Positions 42,775 to 54,400 are shown, numbered from the stretch's first letter. The stretch: DNA of 64,000 bases from Pseudobacteroides cellulosolvens ATCC 35603 = DSM 2933 (GCF_001262605.1 NZ_LGTC01000001.1:1289192-1353191); one strand, 5' to 3'. Notes: generated by a model from the letters alone, not told the origin. Translations and numbers: made by a program.

Positions 42775-43758
42775 CTAAATTAACACATTACTGTGAAGAG
42801 CCATATTCTTATAAACACCAAGCATCGCTGCACCGATTATTACAGCAGCACTTCCGGTTTGTGCAAGAGTAATCCCTGTCTGGCGAACTTGTTGGCAATA
42901 TACCTTACTGTTTACCATCTCCTTTAAGGGTTTTAGGAAGTACTCCCCTTCTTTTGCAATCTGCCCGGCTATTACAATGACTTCAGGCTGCAGAATATTA
43001 ACAATATTCACTAAACCTTCGGAAAGATAGAATAAGTATTTGTTTATAACTTCCTTGGCAGTGATGTCACCTTTTCTGGCAGCTTCAAATATTATGTTTT
43101 CAGTTAACTTGCCGTAATCATTCTCTACCAGCTTATTAATAAGGGACTCCGGACATTTTGCTGCCGCTTCAGAAGCTTGATTCATAAGTGCAGTTGCAGA
43201 TGCATACGATTCCCAGCAACCATTTCTTCCGCAGGTACATTTTAACCCATCAAAACTAACTACCATGTGCCCCAGCTCGGCACCTGCATAGTTAAACCCG
43301 CTGTATACCTTATTGCTTATTATTATTCCCCCACCTATTCCTGTTCCAATTCTAACAGTAACTGAAAAGTCTATATCCTCAGCAGCCCCAGCAACACTTT
43401 CCGCCAGTGCAGCACAATTGGCATCGTTCTCTATATAGACAGGAAGATTTATATATTTTTCCAATTCAGCCCTTATAGGTGTATTATGGAAATTTAAAGT
43501 GTAGTTTCGCACAATAATTCCGTTTTTTGCATCTGGTGTACCGGGGCAGCCAACACCAATGTATTTAACACTTCTTATATCTATATCTTCTTTATCCAAA
43601 ACTTCAGTAATTAACTTTGCAATATCTTCTACAATTTCTGTATACGGTCTTTCCTTTAATGTAGGAACTGATTCTTTTCTTATCAGTTTGCCGTATTTAT
43701 CTACAACGCCTACTAAAATATTTTTTACCCCAAGTTCAACACCAACAAAATATTTCAT
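42775..43758 (-). CDS. ROK-family sugar kinase (glucokinase-like)
   Basis: 327 residues. The ATP-binding start is VGVELGVKNILVGVVDKYG, with Glu replacing the more common Asp of the DxGGT motif. IENDANCAALAES is the sugar-binding region and IGTGIGGGIIISNKV the phosphate loop. GHMVVSFDGLKCTCGRNGCW holds the structural zinc site (CxCGxxGCxE). It is a cytoplasmic hexose kinase, glucokinase the best guess; it has no N-terminal helix-turn-helix, so it is not a ROK repressor. All usual residues are present. Confidence 0.85.
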   Translation of the reverse strand: MKYFVGVELGVKNILVGVVDKYGKLIRKESVPTLKERPYTEIVEDIAKLITEVLDKEDIDIRSVKYIGVGCPGTPDAKNGIIVRNYTLNFHNTPIRAELEKYINLPVYIENDANCAALAESVAGAAEDIDFSVTVRIGTGIGGGIIISNKVYSGFNYAGAELGHMVVSFDGLKCTCGRNGCWESYASATALMNQASEAAAKCPESLINKLVENDYGKLTENIIFEAARKGDITAKEVINKYLFYLSEGLVNIVNILQPEVIVIAGQIAKEGEYFLKPLKEMVNSKVYCQQVRQTGITLAQTGSAAVIIGAAMLGVYKNMALHSNVLI

Positions 43759-43842
43759 TTTACAATCCTCCTATTAGGCATGATTAAAATATAACTTAGT
43801 GTTTTAATCATTCCTTTACATAAAACCTAATACTAAACGATT

Positions 43843-43890
43843 TATATATTATTGTTTTCTATATATTATTGTTTTCTATATATTATTTTT
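43843..43890. repeat. Short tandem repeat (17-bp unit)
   Basis: Two perfect copies and a partial third of a TATATATTATTGTTTTC unit lie in the 474-base intergenic region 43759-44232. The rest of that region is AT-rich without a visible gene. The repeat is divergent from both gene starts and may be simple slippage. Confidence 0.7.
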
Positions 43891-44232
43891 TTCTTATGAT
43901 ATAATACTAGTTTTCTATTAATATTACAACTACTAAATAAGTCATTACTTATGCTATTATATGGTAATTGTACATTACATATCCATCAAAATGGATTTAA
44001 TATCTATGTTAACCTATATATTTGCATAAATCAACATATAATTTTAGAATATTTCAAAATAACTTAACATTTTATATTTTTATATCATCAATATCACTAA
44101 AATATTATTTTCTACAATATTAATTTTATATCTTTTCATGACGCTGCAATTATTGTAAAATGATAATTATAGGTCAAAAATATTATAAGGCTTAAATTAT
44201 ATATAGATATAAATTATAACGGGGGTATAAAC

Positions 44233-45735
44233 ATGAACAGGATTTTAAGATCTTCCTGCATTATTGCATTATCAACATTATTTTTAACTTCATGTAGCGG
44301 CAACAACAATGGTAATTCTCCAACACCTACTAAAAGCTCAACTCAAATAACAATGCCGCAATTATCTCCAACTCCATCGTCCAGTACTTCTCCAGACACT
44401 TCTCCAAGTGCATCTGCTGCTGCATCTCCAACATCATCTGCACCAAGAAGTGCAACACCTGGAAGTATAAATAAATTTACCGATCTATTTACAATCGAAC
44501 ATATTCTGGACATTAGAAAGGCGTCGGACAAAACTTTCTATAACACATCACAGTTACTTTTATACAGTATTGCCGATCTTTTATCAAAAGCTGACATCAT
44601 TGATAATAATAATCCTCAAGACAGAGCAATTGCATCTAAATTTGATAAAAAGAAATATGACTATGTACTTCAATTTGATGGTGCAAAAGCCTTATATTTA
44701 TCCGTGAAGGATGGTATTGTTTATTTTGACGGGGAAAATGAACTTTATAAGCTCTGGGCCGACAGCACAAATCTTTGGGAGAATATAACTTTCGATAGTA
44801 CTAAAAAACTTGCCAACATTAAGGAAAAAGGCCTTGAAATCCAGCAGAAAAACTTCGACAGCGATATAAACGGTGACGGCAAAAAGGAAAAGGTAAGTCT
44901 GATATACAAAGGCGGTAAGGGTTTTGAATTTAAGGGTGACATTATATTAAGGGTGGAAAACAGTGATATGACTGTTTTAAGCCAAACCCAATGGCAGGTA
45001 AATCCAAAACGTACAATCAGCCAAACTCCAACTGTATACTTTATGCCTCAAAAAGGCAGCAATAATAAAATCATTATTGTGACACTAACCTGGCTCGCCG
45101 GTTCAACAGAAGCATCAGGAGACGTTTTTGCTTATTCATACAGCAATGGAAAGCTTTCCGACCTTGATTTGAAGGCACCGGAAACAATATTCAAATACAA
45201 TAGCGGAAATACTATCAATATAGAGTTTCCACAAATAAAATCAAGCCAAACAGTAAAATTTGATAAGACTGGGTATGAGAGATTAATAGAAAAAGGCAAA
45301 ACTTTAAAAGATTTTTTCAGTGATCCAAATTCCTTTATGAATAATCCGCTTTACTTTAAACTTGAAGATTTTGACGGTGATGGAACAAAAGAGCTGTGCA
45401 GTATGTCAACCCTTATGTTCGAGTCTTTAGGCAGAATGAGCATGGGTCTCCAATATACCTATTATAAAGGTGCTGATAACAAGCTTTCGCCTGTAAAAGT
45501 AATTGTTGCACCGCCTTATATAGACGATGACAAGGATGTTCGTATCGAAAGGTATGTTATGGGTCTTATGTTTGACTATGTCCATCTTACATTAGTTAAC
45601 GATGAAATTAAGGATTCATGGTATAAGCCATCCAATGCATTTAAGAAGAACGAAATTGCTGCATGTATCAACAAAATGATAAGTGAAGGTAAGCTCTATA
45701 AAAAGGGCAATATTGTTTACGTAAAGACTAACTAA
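44233..45735 (+). CDS. Lipoprotein with Ca-loop motifs, 500 aa
   Basis: Signal peptide with lipobox LTSC (Cys about residue 21), followed by a Ser/Thr/Pro-rich linker (about 24-75) typical of cell-wall-spanning stalks. Two FG-GAP/EF-like Ca loops, DINGDGKKEKVSL (about 212-224) and DFDGDGTKELCSM (about 380-392), lie in beta-rich domains. GGGGG lies before the ATG. No known family. It is probably surface-exposed. Confidence 0.7.
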   Translation: MNRILRSSCIIALSTLFLTSCSGNNNGNSPTPTKSSTQITMPQLSPTPSSSTSPDTSPSASAAASPTSSAPRSATPGSINKFTDLFTIEHILDIRKASDKTFYNTSQLLLYSIADLLSKADIIDNNNPQDRAIASKFDKKKYDYVLQFDGAKALYLSVKDGIVYFDGENELYKLWADSTNLWENITFDSTKKLANIKEKGLEIQQKNFDSDINGDGKKEKVSLIYKGGKGFEFKGDIILRVENSDMTVLSQTQWQVNPKRTISQTPTVYFMPQKGSNNKIIIVTLTWLAGSTEASGDVFAYSYSNGKLSDLDLKAPETIFKYNSGNTINIEFPQIKSSQTVKFDKTGYERLIEKGKTLKDFFSDPNSFMNNPLYFKLEDFDGDGTKELCSMSTLMFESLGRMSMGLQYTYYKGADNKLSPVKVIVAPPYIDDDKDVRIERYVMGLMFDYVHLTLVNDEIKDSWYKPSNAFKKNEIAACINKMISEGKLYKKGNIVYVKTN

Positions 45736-45844
45736 TTTATTAAATATAAAGTGTCTAGAACTAATGAGAGTATAGCTATCACCAGAGCCAAAACAAAATT
45801 TAAAACTCAATCAATACTTAAAGCTTATATTAATATAAAAACCA

Positions 45845-45876
45845 CAAAAAAGCCAATCTGTAAAATTGGCTTTTTT
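45845..45876 (+). terminator. Bidirectional rho-independent terminator
   Basis: Stem AGCCAAT/ATTGGCT with a 7-base loop, flanked by A6 and T6. It lies 110 bases after the lipoprotein stop. It excludes the overlapping 77-codon frame as a real gene. Confidence 0.9.
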
Positions 45877-46060
45877 ACTGACTTTAAATCTATTACCACA
45901 AATATTAAAAAATATATTGCAAATAATAAACTTGATTCTATATGCTTTAATAATATTGCAGCAAAAACTTATATATACAGATAGGAGATATGAATAACGA
46001 AATTAAATTAGATGCAATTATTGGGATCAATTTACTAACTGGTATTAAGGAGAGGGAATT

Positions 46061-46876
46061 ATGAAGGTATTGGTAACCGGTGCATCAGGCAATGTAGGGA
46101 GTTATGTGGCAAAGGAATTGATGATAATGGGAGAGCATGTAGCCGCAGCAGGTACAGATATTCAGAAGCTCAAGAAGCTGTTTGGTGATGAAGTAGAAAC
46201 GGTATACTTTGACTTTACAGATACGTCTACTTTTGATAAGGCTCTCCAAAATGTAGATAGAGTATTTCTTATGAGACCTCCACATCTTGGAAAACCAGAA
46301 GATTTATACCCTTTCGTTGATGCAATGAAAGTCCATAATATCAAACTCGTTTCATTTTTATCATTGATGGGAGTTGAGAACAACACAATACCTCCTCATC
46401 ATAAAATTGAGAAATACATAGAAAAGGTTGGTATTCCTTATGCCCATGTTCGCCCAGGATTCTTTATGCAGAATTTATCTGGGATTCATTCTGTTGAAAT
46501 CCGAGAAAAAAATCAAATATTTATTCCAGCAGGCAAAAGCAAAACCAGCTTTATTGATGCTGCTGATATTGGGCTTGCAACAGCAGTTTTACTTCACAAT
46601 CCTCAAAATTTCAAAAACACTGCACACACGATAACAGGTCCAGAGGCATTAGACTATTATCAAGTAGCAGAAATTTTAAGTAAAGTAACTGGGAGAGAAA
46701 TTATATATGCCAAACCAGGTTTTTTTAAATATAGAAGTTATTACATTAATATAAGAGGACTTGACAAGACATATGTCAACGTCACAGTGGCTCTTTACTT
46801 TATGACAAGAATGGGGACAGCAAAAGAGGTTACAAATGTTTTTTACAAGTTGACTGGCAAAAAGCCCGCACCTTAG
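46061..46876 (+). CDS. NAD(P)-binding SDR/NmrA-like oxidoreductase
   Basis: 271 residues. The Rossmann motif VTGASGNVGSYVAKEL lies at the N-terminus. Middle features are VDRVFLMRPPHLGKPEDL and HKIEKYIEKVGIPYAHVRPG, as in NmrA-type atypical short-chain dehydrogenases (including YwnB/azoreductase-like members). It has no classic YxxxK. GGAGAGGGAATT lies before the ATG. The substrate is unknown; a cytoplasmic quinone or redox sensor role is common in the family. Confidence 0.8.
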   Translation: MKVLVTGASGNVGSYVAKELMIMGEHVAAAGTDIQKLKKLFGDEVETVYFDFTDTSTFDKALQNVDRVFLMRPPHLGKPEDLYPFVDAMKVHNIKLVSFLSLMGVENNTIPPHHKIEKYIEKVGIPYAHVRPGFFMQNLSGIHSVEIREKNQIFIPAGKSKTSFIDAADIGLATAVLLHNPQNFKNTAHTITGPEALDYYQVAEILSKVTGREIIYAKPGFFKYRSYYINIRGLDKTYVNVTVALYFMTRMGTAKEVTNVFYKLTGKKPAP

Positions 46877-46957
46877 AAGATTTTGCAAAGGATAATTTGA
46901 AATGCTTTGTTTAGTCCTCGAGACCATAGAAGGGAATCATTATCCTATATCACCACT

Positions 46958-47554
46958 TTAATAATATATATTTGATACTGATATAATTATTTCACCAAAA
47001 TCAACCATGGTACTAAATATTGCTGCTTTGTTGAATTTTTTTAAATCCCACACTTTCAAGTCCTCCTCAAATATTGTTTTGCTTTGTAAAAGCATTTCTC
47101 GTTTAACACCTTTTAAAAGCGGATATGATGGTGTATACCACCTGTCATTGTCAAAAAAGGCAATATTAGCAGCTGAAGTATCTGTTAACCTATCGTCATC
47201 TTTCACTATCAAAATGTCATCACAATTTTCACGCAGTGTAAAAAGGCTATTGATATCTTTTCTGTTTTCATACTTATAACTATAGTCTATACTGGCATAA
47301 ACCAGCTTTAAGAACTTAACCGGTCTGATAGCATAAGGAACAAACTCTATATTGTGTATATCCTGGCTATAGACTATTCTGCATTTAAATAGGCCTGATT
47401 TATCAAATCTGTGTATTTTAAGATAGTCCATTAAATCAATATGTTCTTTTATCTTAAATAGTGCTTCTCTTGTATTATTAAATCTTTTATTATGTAAATC
47501 CAAATTATAAAACTTACCGTCTTTTAACTTTATTGTTTCAACCAACCGGAACAT
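46958..47554 (-). CDS. pabC: Aminotransferase class IV (4-amino-4-deoxychorismate lyase-like)
   Basis: 198 residues. It is a short PLP-dependent class IV fold with DTSAANIAFFDNDRWYTPSY (the conserved T-[AS]-NxF region) and LLKGVKREMLL. A lysine for PLP is not obvious in the first third (KFLKLVYASI is a candidate). It overlaps the 3' end of the pabB-like gene by 17 bases, a translational coupling seen for pabB-pabC. Together they would make p-aminobenzoate for folate. Confidence 0.75.
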   Translation of the reverse strand: MFRLVETIKLKDGKFYNLDLHNKRFNNTREALFKIKEHIDLMDYLKIHRFDKSGLFKCRIVYSQDIHNIEFVPYAIRPVKFLKLVYASIDYSYKYENRKDINSLFTLRENCDDILIVKDDDRLTDTSAANIAFFDNDRWYTPSYPLLKGVKREMLLQSKTIFEEDLKVWDLKKFNKAAIFSTMVDFGEIIISVSNIYY

Positions 47555-48521
47555 AAATCTTGTTATTCAACTCCCTGTATTCAGATTCCACATCGCTATA
47601 TATGGTAATGCCTCCACCGCTTTTGTAGTAATATTCTCCATCCATATTTTCAATAAACCTTATCATAACACCGCTATCCAGCCTATATCCGTCAAAGTAT
47701 CCGCAAATCCCGCAATAATAACCTCTGTCATACTTTTCAGCATGTTTAATTATCTCTACCGTCTTTTTCTTTGGGGCACCTGTTATTGAACCGGCCGGAA
47801 GCAATTTCACTATAATATCTCCAAGCCTTTCATTATAATCCTCACTAAGCTTACCAACAATTTTAGAGCTAACCTGCAATAGGTTTCTTTGGTTGGAAAT
47901 AATTCTATCGATATAGCGATATTTCTCAACATAAACATTACTTGCAACCATATTAAGGTCATTTCTAATCAAATCTACAATTGTTGCATGTTCGGCAGCC
48001 TCTTTTTCATTAGCTAATATTATTTCTTCTGCGTTTTTTATTGAAGCATCAATGGTCCCCTTCATTGGATAGGAAGAAATTAATCCTTTATCTATACGAA
48101 CAAAAATTTCAGGCGAAAAAACAACAAATTCATCTTGGTACCATAATTTATATTTTGCAACACTGCAATAGAATATTTCCTTCAATGAAGCACCTAGCTC
48201 TACCCTTATTGGAAAAGTAAGATTTGCCAAATAAGAATTTCCAGAATATTGATTTTGATGTATGTATTTAAAAGCCTCTTCATATTTATTAAAATCCAGG
48301 GTATAAGATTTTATACAGATGCTTTTATTAAATGTATTATCCTTGTAATTACAATTTGTATAGCCATTAAAGTTGTATAACATTTGAGAACTATCTATGT
48401 CACTTACTTTTTCAATAAATGGCTTTGATAAGTTGAAATCAACCAAAAATACAAATGGGATATTATTTTTTCCAAAGTAATTGGCTTTTAATATCCAGTT
48501 TTCCATCCCACTACATTTCAT
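47538..48521 (-). CDS. pabB: Aminodeoxychorismate synthase component I
   Basis: 327 residues, a chorismate-binding enzyme. The C-terminal catalytic signature is PAGSITGAPKKKTVEIIKHA, then YCGICGYFDGYRLDSGVMIR and the final GGGITIYSDVESEYRE. It is shorter than usual PabB (about 450) because the N-terminal subdomain is reduced. No pabA (glutaminase) gene lies in the window, so the ammonia donor would be encoded elsewhere. It lies directly upstream of the class IV aminotransferase. Confidence 0.85.
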   Translation of the reverse strand: MKCSGMENWILKANYFGKNNIPFVFLVDFNLSKPFIEKVSDIDSSQMLYNFNGYTNCNYKDNTFNKSICIKSYTLDFNKYEEAFKYIHQNQYSGNSYLANLTFPIRVELGASLKEIFYCSVAKYKLWYQDEFVVFSPEIFVRIDKGLISSYPMKGTIDASIKNAEEIILANEKEAAEHATIVDLIRNDLNMVASNVYVEKYRYIDRIISNQRNLLQVSSKIVGKLSEDYNERLGDIIVKLLPAGSITGAPKKKTVEIIKHAEKYDRGYYCGICGYFDGYRLDSGVMIRFIENMDGEYYYKSGGGITIYSDVESEYRELNNKIYVPVG

Positions 48522-48750
48522 GCTTTTATCCTTTCAAAGCAATTAAAACTTTACATAATTATCTGTAATTTCGTTAAAATGTTCAGCAATTTTACAATTT
48601 CAATCATATTGAAACATCTTTTTACAATAAAAATCTTTTGGGTTTCTCAGGCATAAATAAAGGCTACAGGAATTTAATCCAGCAGCCAGTTAAAGCATGA
48701 TTGAAATAACTGATTATATTTATATTATATCATTGGGATAAATTTAACAA

Positions 48751-48981
48751 CTAAAATTGAGGAAGATTATCCAGATTATCTTTTTCCGTTCCGTTTGGAT
48801 TTGACCTGATATATTCCCTGCCGCTCTTCGAAACGCCAACATTAACTCCCTCAATTAAATTGTCTTTTGCCATCATAATTGCTTCATTTATTGAATAAAC
48901 ATTTCCGTTTTCCATCATTACATCAGTTATGTCGCCTGAATGGTCTTTTTTAACTTTAACAATTTTTGTCTGGTCACTCAT
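48751..48981 (-). CDS. DUF3892-family small protein
   Basis: 76 residues matching the DUF3892 pattern: KIVKVKKDHSGDITDVMMEN, then SINEAIMMAKDNLIEGVNVG and EYIRSNPNG. It is a single beta-alpha-beta domain of unknown function, common in low-GC Firmicutes. It is a stand-alone gene. Confidence 0.8.
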   Translation of the reverse strand: MSDQTKIVKVKKDHSGDITDVMMENGNVYSINEAIMMAKDNLIEGVNVGVSKSGREYIRSNPNGTEKDNLDNLPQF

Positions 48982-49083
48982 AATATGATACCTCTTACTT
49001 TCTGTTTTTATTAAAAGTCATTAATCTATTAACACTTTAATTGTACAACTATGATAACCATTACTCTTAAATTTATTCCTTTA

Positions 49084-49854
49084 TTAACTTGATTTAAATA
49101 CACTCTTTTCAAATACTTTCAAATATATAAATGACATAGTTATGCAACCAAAAATGCATCCGTTTATAAATGTTACAACAGCTATACCTCTATTTGTAAA
49201 ACTTAAATCAATAAATGAAAATAGCATACCAATAAGTACAAAAGTCACACCTGCCAAGAAAATTGCTAAAAGATAAACAAACTTGCTAATTGTCGATATA
49301 CTGCTAACTCTTGCCTCTTTATCTCTCAAATGGATCATATAAATGATAATTGCGATACCAAATATAACTGTACTTCCATGCTGTAGAATTTTATAAACGG
49401 GGAGCGAATAGCCGAATATATGTATATTAGAAGATAGTACAGGTAACATCTCAACAAACCGGCCTGATTCATGGGTGAATGCATCCAAAAACACATGGGA
49501 TATCATACCTATAAGTGAGGAATAGATGAAGATCAGTACTGCTTTAAATGAATTAATTTTCCATTCCTTTTGAGCCATGTAATAAAACCACCTGTCAAAA
49601 GGTGACGGCATGCTCAATATAAGCGGCTTCTTAATAAATTTGTGAAATAGAATCGCTGTCAAAAAACATATAGGCAGGTTTAACAGCAAAAATCCCAGAA
49701 CACTATGTCCAATTACGGCACTTGGTTTAAATTTTAAAAAATATTCAAAATCCGGTGCCATACTCCCTAGCACTAAACCCGTTAGGTTAAAATACTTTTT
49801 CCATTTTCCCTTTAATGGTATGAAAACTGCCGGATGTACAAAAGTAAACGGCAT
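49084..49854 (-). CDS. DUF4184-family membrane protein
   Basis: 256 residues with six or so membrane helices. The N-terminal MPFTFVHPAVFIPLKGKWKK and GLVLGSMAPDFEYFLKF are diagnostic for DUF4184. HVFLDAFTHESGRFVEMLPV in the third loop holds conserved His/Asp residues, as in metal-dependent membrane hydrolases (inference). The biological role is unknown. Confidence 0.85.
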   Translation of the reverse strand: MPFTFVHPAVFIPLKGKWKKYFNLTGLVLGSMAPDFEYFLKFKPSAVIGHSVLGFLLLNLPICFLTAILFHKFIKKPLILSMPSPFDRWFYYMAQKEWKINSFKAVLIFIYSSLIGMISHVFLDAFTHESGRFVEMLPVLSSNIHIFGYSLPVYKILQHGSTVIFGIAIIIYMIHLRDKEARVSSISTISKFVYLLAIFLAGVTFVLIGMLFSFIDLSFTNRGIAVVTFINGCIFGCITMSFIYLKVFEKSVFKSS

Positions 49855-50052
49855 GTAGCCCCTCCTGTCATTTTTATATGTATTGCTCTTTACTTCTTCA
49901 TATATACATATAATATAGCAAATCCCTTGAAATGAAAAGAGTTCATCAGTAATTGCATGTCTATATATAATAGTGTAGAATAAAAATGTAAAATTAGTAA
50001 TAATTAAAAGTGATAATAATAACTAGAATTATTCTAGTTGGAGGATTACATA

Positions 50053-51377
50053 ATGCGTAATAATTTTATAAAAAAAACAATTTTCTATTTCACCATCATA
50101 GGAGTTTTATGTATATTTGGTGCTTTTGCAAGTATTTTAGTAATTATAAGATCAAGCTGGAAAAACTTACACCTGGAGAATATGAATTTTTATTAAAAAC
50201 CAGTGGTGATTACCGTCCTCAAATATTTCTAAGGAGATTTAAATTCACTATTCCAGATACTTCAATCAATTCGCCTGAGAGTGACAATATTAAAATTGAC
50301 CTCGATGTATATAAAAGAGGAAAGGAATATGATGATATAAAAAGAGAAATTGTGGACAATAGTGATAAAACCGTCATATGTGTCCCATTGGTATTTAAGG
50401 ATAACGAAGTTTATAATAAGCAGGATCAGGAATTAAGCATATTCGTCTATGATGAAGAAGGCAATGAGGTATCAAAAATCACCGATTTTGAATCTACTGA
50501 ATTTACCAATATTCCAAGTTCCGATGAAAAACTGAAGCAAAATACTTACAAATATTTAAGGATGAACTATGCAAGTTTAGTACTTCCCTTAAATAAGCTT
50601 TATCATATAAAAGCTGTATATAAGGCTAACGGAAAAGAATACATAAAGGATGTTAAATACCACAATATTGATGTTTTAAGCCTCAAAGAGGAAATAGGTA
50701 CAAATACAGAGTATATTTGCGTGTTAAATAAAACCTATTCCGTTAAAAAATATACATATGACATTAAAGTAAATATCAATAAAAACGATTCATGTGATAC
50801 ATACGAATTGTACAGACAACCTTTTAATGGAAGCCCTGTTAATCGAGACCCTTTTGATGAAAAAAGTCCGCTAATTATGAAATCTCCTGACTTTATATAT
50901 GGTATAAACGAGTTCATATCCGATCTGAATAGAGGAGAGAATTGTTATTATGTAGTTTTAGGCAAAAAAGGTGATAAATATGTATCCAGATCAAAAGTAT
51001 TTCAAGTAGATAAAAAAATAAAAATTCTAAGAGATCATTCTTATATAAATACTGATACTGATCCTGTTATTGTCAATGATAGAGTCTTAATACCCATCAG
51101 GGTAGTTACAGAGTCTTTAGGCGGTGTTGTAAATTGGAATAATAAAACAAAGACTGTAAGCATTCAGATAAAAAGCAATGATGGAAGCAAAGCTTTGAAT
51201 AAGATCGAGTTTAAAATCGGAAGTAAAGTTTCTAAAGTAAATGGGGTACAAAAGTCTATGGATGTCTCCCCTGCTATTATAAATAATCGTACATATATTC
51301 CTTTAAGGTTTTTAACAGAAAATATAAAATTACACATTAATTGGGACGAATATACTAAAACGGTTGAGCTCTTCTAG
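50053..51377 (+). CDS. Secreted protein with copper-amine-oxidase N-terminal stalk domain, frameshifted near the N-terminus
   Basis: The ATG at 50053 (GGAGGATTACATA upstream) begins a signal anchor MRNNFIKKTIFYFTIIGVLC. The frame breaks at an A5 run (50161-50165), and the main frame continues KLEKLTPGEYEFLLKTSGDY. The last 110 residues (DRVLIPIRVVTESLGGVVNW, then NNRTYIPLRFLTENIKLHIN) are a Cu_amine_oxidN1 stalk domain, which is non-catalytic and binds cell-surface components. The middle 270 residues are unassigned. The downstream frame from 50109 would lack export signals, so the indel likely inactivates it or is a sequence error. Confidence 0.65.
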
Positions 51378-51394
51378 AGTCTCAACCGTTTTAA
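51358..51394 (+). terminator. Terminator overlapping the end of the stalk-domain gene
   Basis: Stem AAACGGTTGAG/CTCAACCGTTTT with a 12-base loop that contains the stop codon. A strong hairpin; the T-run is short (TTTT). Confidence 0.75.
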
Positions 51395-51469
51395 TACTAA
51401 TCTTATGATTATTTTATAAAAGTTATTTGCAAGAAAAAATTTACACACTACTTCTTATAGACCCTTATA

Positions 51470-54400
51470 TTATAATAAAGATTTTTTAAATGTTTCAAAC
51501 TCTCTTTGAATTTGCGTAGAATATTTTATAGCTTCCTTGAGATCTCCTCTCCTTGCAAACAGCTCTATCCTAAAAGCTGTACTTTTGAGGTCATCAGCAT
51601 CTATCCTATTAAATAGATTTTTTAATTTATTTGCATGATTTTCGATAGCTGATAAGTCATTACTAATAATTACATCCTCGAATTCTTCAATCTTCTTTTC
51701 TATTTGTTCTAACAAAACATCATTGCAAGCTGCAGCCGGCTCATTATTTTTTGTTTTTATCAACTTTCCATCATCTGAAATTCTTACTTCAATTTCCGTT
51801 TCAATATTCTTATCTCTCTGGTCCATAACTTTATCTATAGTAACATACATCTCTTCCATTACTATTGGCTTGGATATATATTCATCCATACCTAATGCCA
51901 AAAATTTTTCTCGATCTCCATGTAGTGCATAAGCTGTCAGTGCAATAATAGGTATATTTCGTTGGTTTCCCGCTTCAATTTCCAATTGTCTTATGTGCTT
52001 TGTTGCTTCAACGCCATCCATCTCAGGCATTTGTATATCCATCAGTATTAAATCATATCGGCTTTCCTTATAAGCTTTCAGAGCCTCCAACCCATTGCAG
52101 GCAATATCTACTGTATAGCCTTTTTCATTTAACATATTGGACAATACGAACCTATTGACCTCATCATCTTCAACTATTAATATATTAAGTTTTTTTGCAC
52201 ATCTTTTTTCATCACTGCTTATTATTGGCTTTTCATATGGTTTACTGCCTACTCTAAATGGTAATGTAAAATAGAATGTACTGCCCTTTCCAGCTTCACT
52301 TTCTACCCATATTTTCCCTGACATCATTTCTACAAGCTGCCTGGATATTACAAGTCCTAACCCGGTTCCGCCATATCTGCGTGTATATGAACTGTCTACC
52401 TGACTGAAACTCTTAAATAATCGTTCCATACCTTCAGGTGAAATACCTATCCCTGTATCGGTGACAGAGAATTGCAGTTCAATATAATCATCTGAAATTG
52501 ATTTTTTCCTAACTTCTATGGAAACATCCCCATTATCGGTGAATTTTATTGCATTGCTTATTAAATTATTGAGTACCTGTTGAAGTCTGTTAGGGTCCCC
52601 AACCAGGTATGGCGGAATATTGGAAGAAAAGGCATATAACAGCTCAAGACCTTTTTCATTTGCTCTGACTGAATGAGCTTTTGTTATTTCATCAAGTAAG
52701 TTTTTAATATCGAAATCAATCTTTTCAATTGTAAGTTTACCCGCTTCCATCTTTGAAAAATCAAGTATATCATTTATGATCCGTAAAAGTGACATTGCAC
52801 ATCCCTTTGCAGTGATTAGATTTTCTTTCTGGCTTTTATTAAGCTCTGTAAGCATCGTTAATTCCAACATTCCCATAATTCCATTTATGGGTGTACGTAT
52901 TTCATGGCTCATGTTTGCTAAAAATTCACTTTTTGTCTTATTGGCAGTCTCGGCAATTTCCCTTTCATACTCAGCTTCTTCTTTTGCTTTCTTTAATTGT
53001 AATTTTGCACGTTTCTCATCGGTAATATCAGTGATAATACATGCGAAATAACCATTTTCAGGACTGTAAGTTGCCACTGTGAGCCATTTGCTGCATAGGT
53101 TAGAAAAGTATTCCGTCTCAATTCTTCCCTTTTGTGTCAAAGCAATTTCACCCCAACAGGCTATCCGATCCAAGTAGAAACGCATAAATTCAGGGAAAAT
53201 TTCTGAAAGTCTCTTTCCAACCAATTCTTCTTTACTCTTTCCCATGATTGCTTCGTAAGCTTTATTGACTTCAATAAACTCAAAATCATCTGCCTTTCCA
53301 TTGGGTTGAAATATTGGTTTACAATATATAAAACCGCTGTCCATATTCATAAATAGCGAATGGTATCTTTTTTCACTTTCAATAATAAGAGATTCTGCCT
53401 TTTTCCTCTCTGTAATATCCCGTGCAACAGACAATAAAACCTTTTCTCCATCAAGTTCAAAGGAGTGAATACTAACCTCTACAGGTATCTCCACGCCGTC
53501 TTTTGAGACATGCATACTTTCAACAGTTATATGGGATTGGTTCTGTATAACTTTTAAGTAATCCTGTGCCAAATTTTGATAATTCTGTGCAATTATATCT
53601 AATGCATTCATGCATAAAAGCTCTTCTCTCGTATATCCTAAACTCTTACATGCCGCGTCATTTACCTCAATAAAGCGGATGTTTTTATCCGAATCACCAT
53701 TGAATGCTTGCAGAAAAACTGTGTCTGCAGCACTATTAAACAGATGCTTGTATTTTTCCTCACTTTTGCGTAATGCTTCTTCTACTTTCTTACGTTCTGA
53801 AATATTTCTTATGATGCTTACAACTATCTTTTTTTCGTCGATATCCATCCCTTGGGAACTTACCTCAACAGGGAATATACTTCCATCCTTGCAGCGATGT
53901 TCTGTTTCAAATGATATTCCACGGGTACTTGCTTCTTCAAATTGACTTTCAAAGAATTCAGAGTTTACTCTAAGATCACTTATATTCATGGAACACAGTT
54001 CATCTAATGTATATCCGTAGCTTTTAATTGCAGCTTGATTAGCATTTATTATATTCCCGTTCTTATCAATAAACAGTATTATTTCACCAGATATTTTAGA
54101 TAGTAGTTCGTATAGATTTCTACCCATCTCAGCAATTTTTCTGTCTTGAATATCAATACCCATTCCGATATATCCTTCAAATTCATTATTATGATTATAG
54201 AATGGTCGATTATAAGAATGTGCCCATCTATATTCCCCACTGCTGGAAATATATCTAAATTCCATATCAAAGACTTTATTTTCAGCAAAAGCAGCTTTTT
54301 GAATTTTCAAATTACGTTCTCTATCATCAGGATGTATGAAGTTCAACCATCCATACCCTCTTCCCTCTTCCGGCCTACCCAATATCTTTGTCCATTTGTT

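Noticed and set aside
45751..45984. 77-codon plus-strand frame
   Set aside because: A strong terminator lies in the middle and the translated sequence has low complexity.
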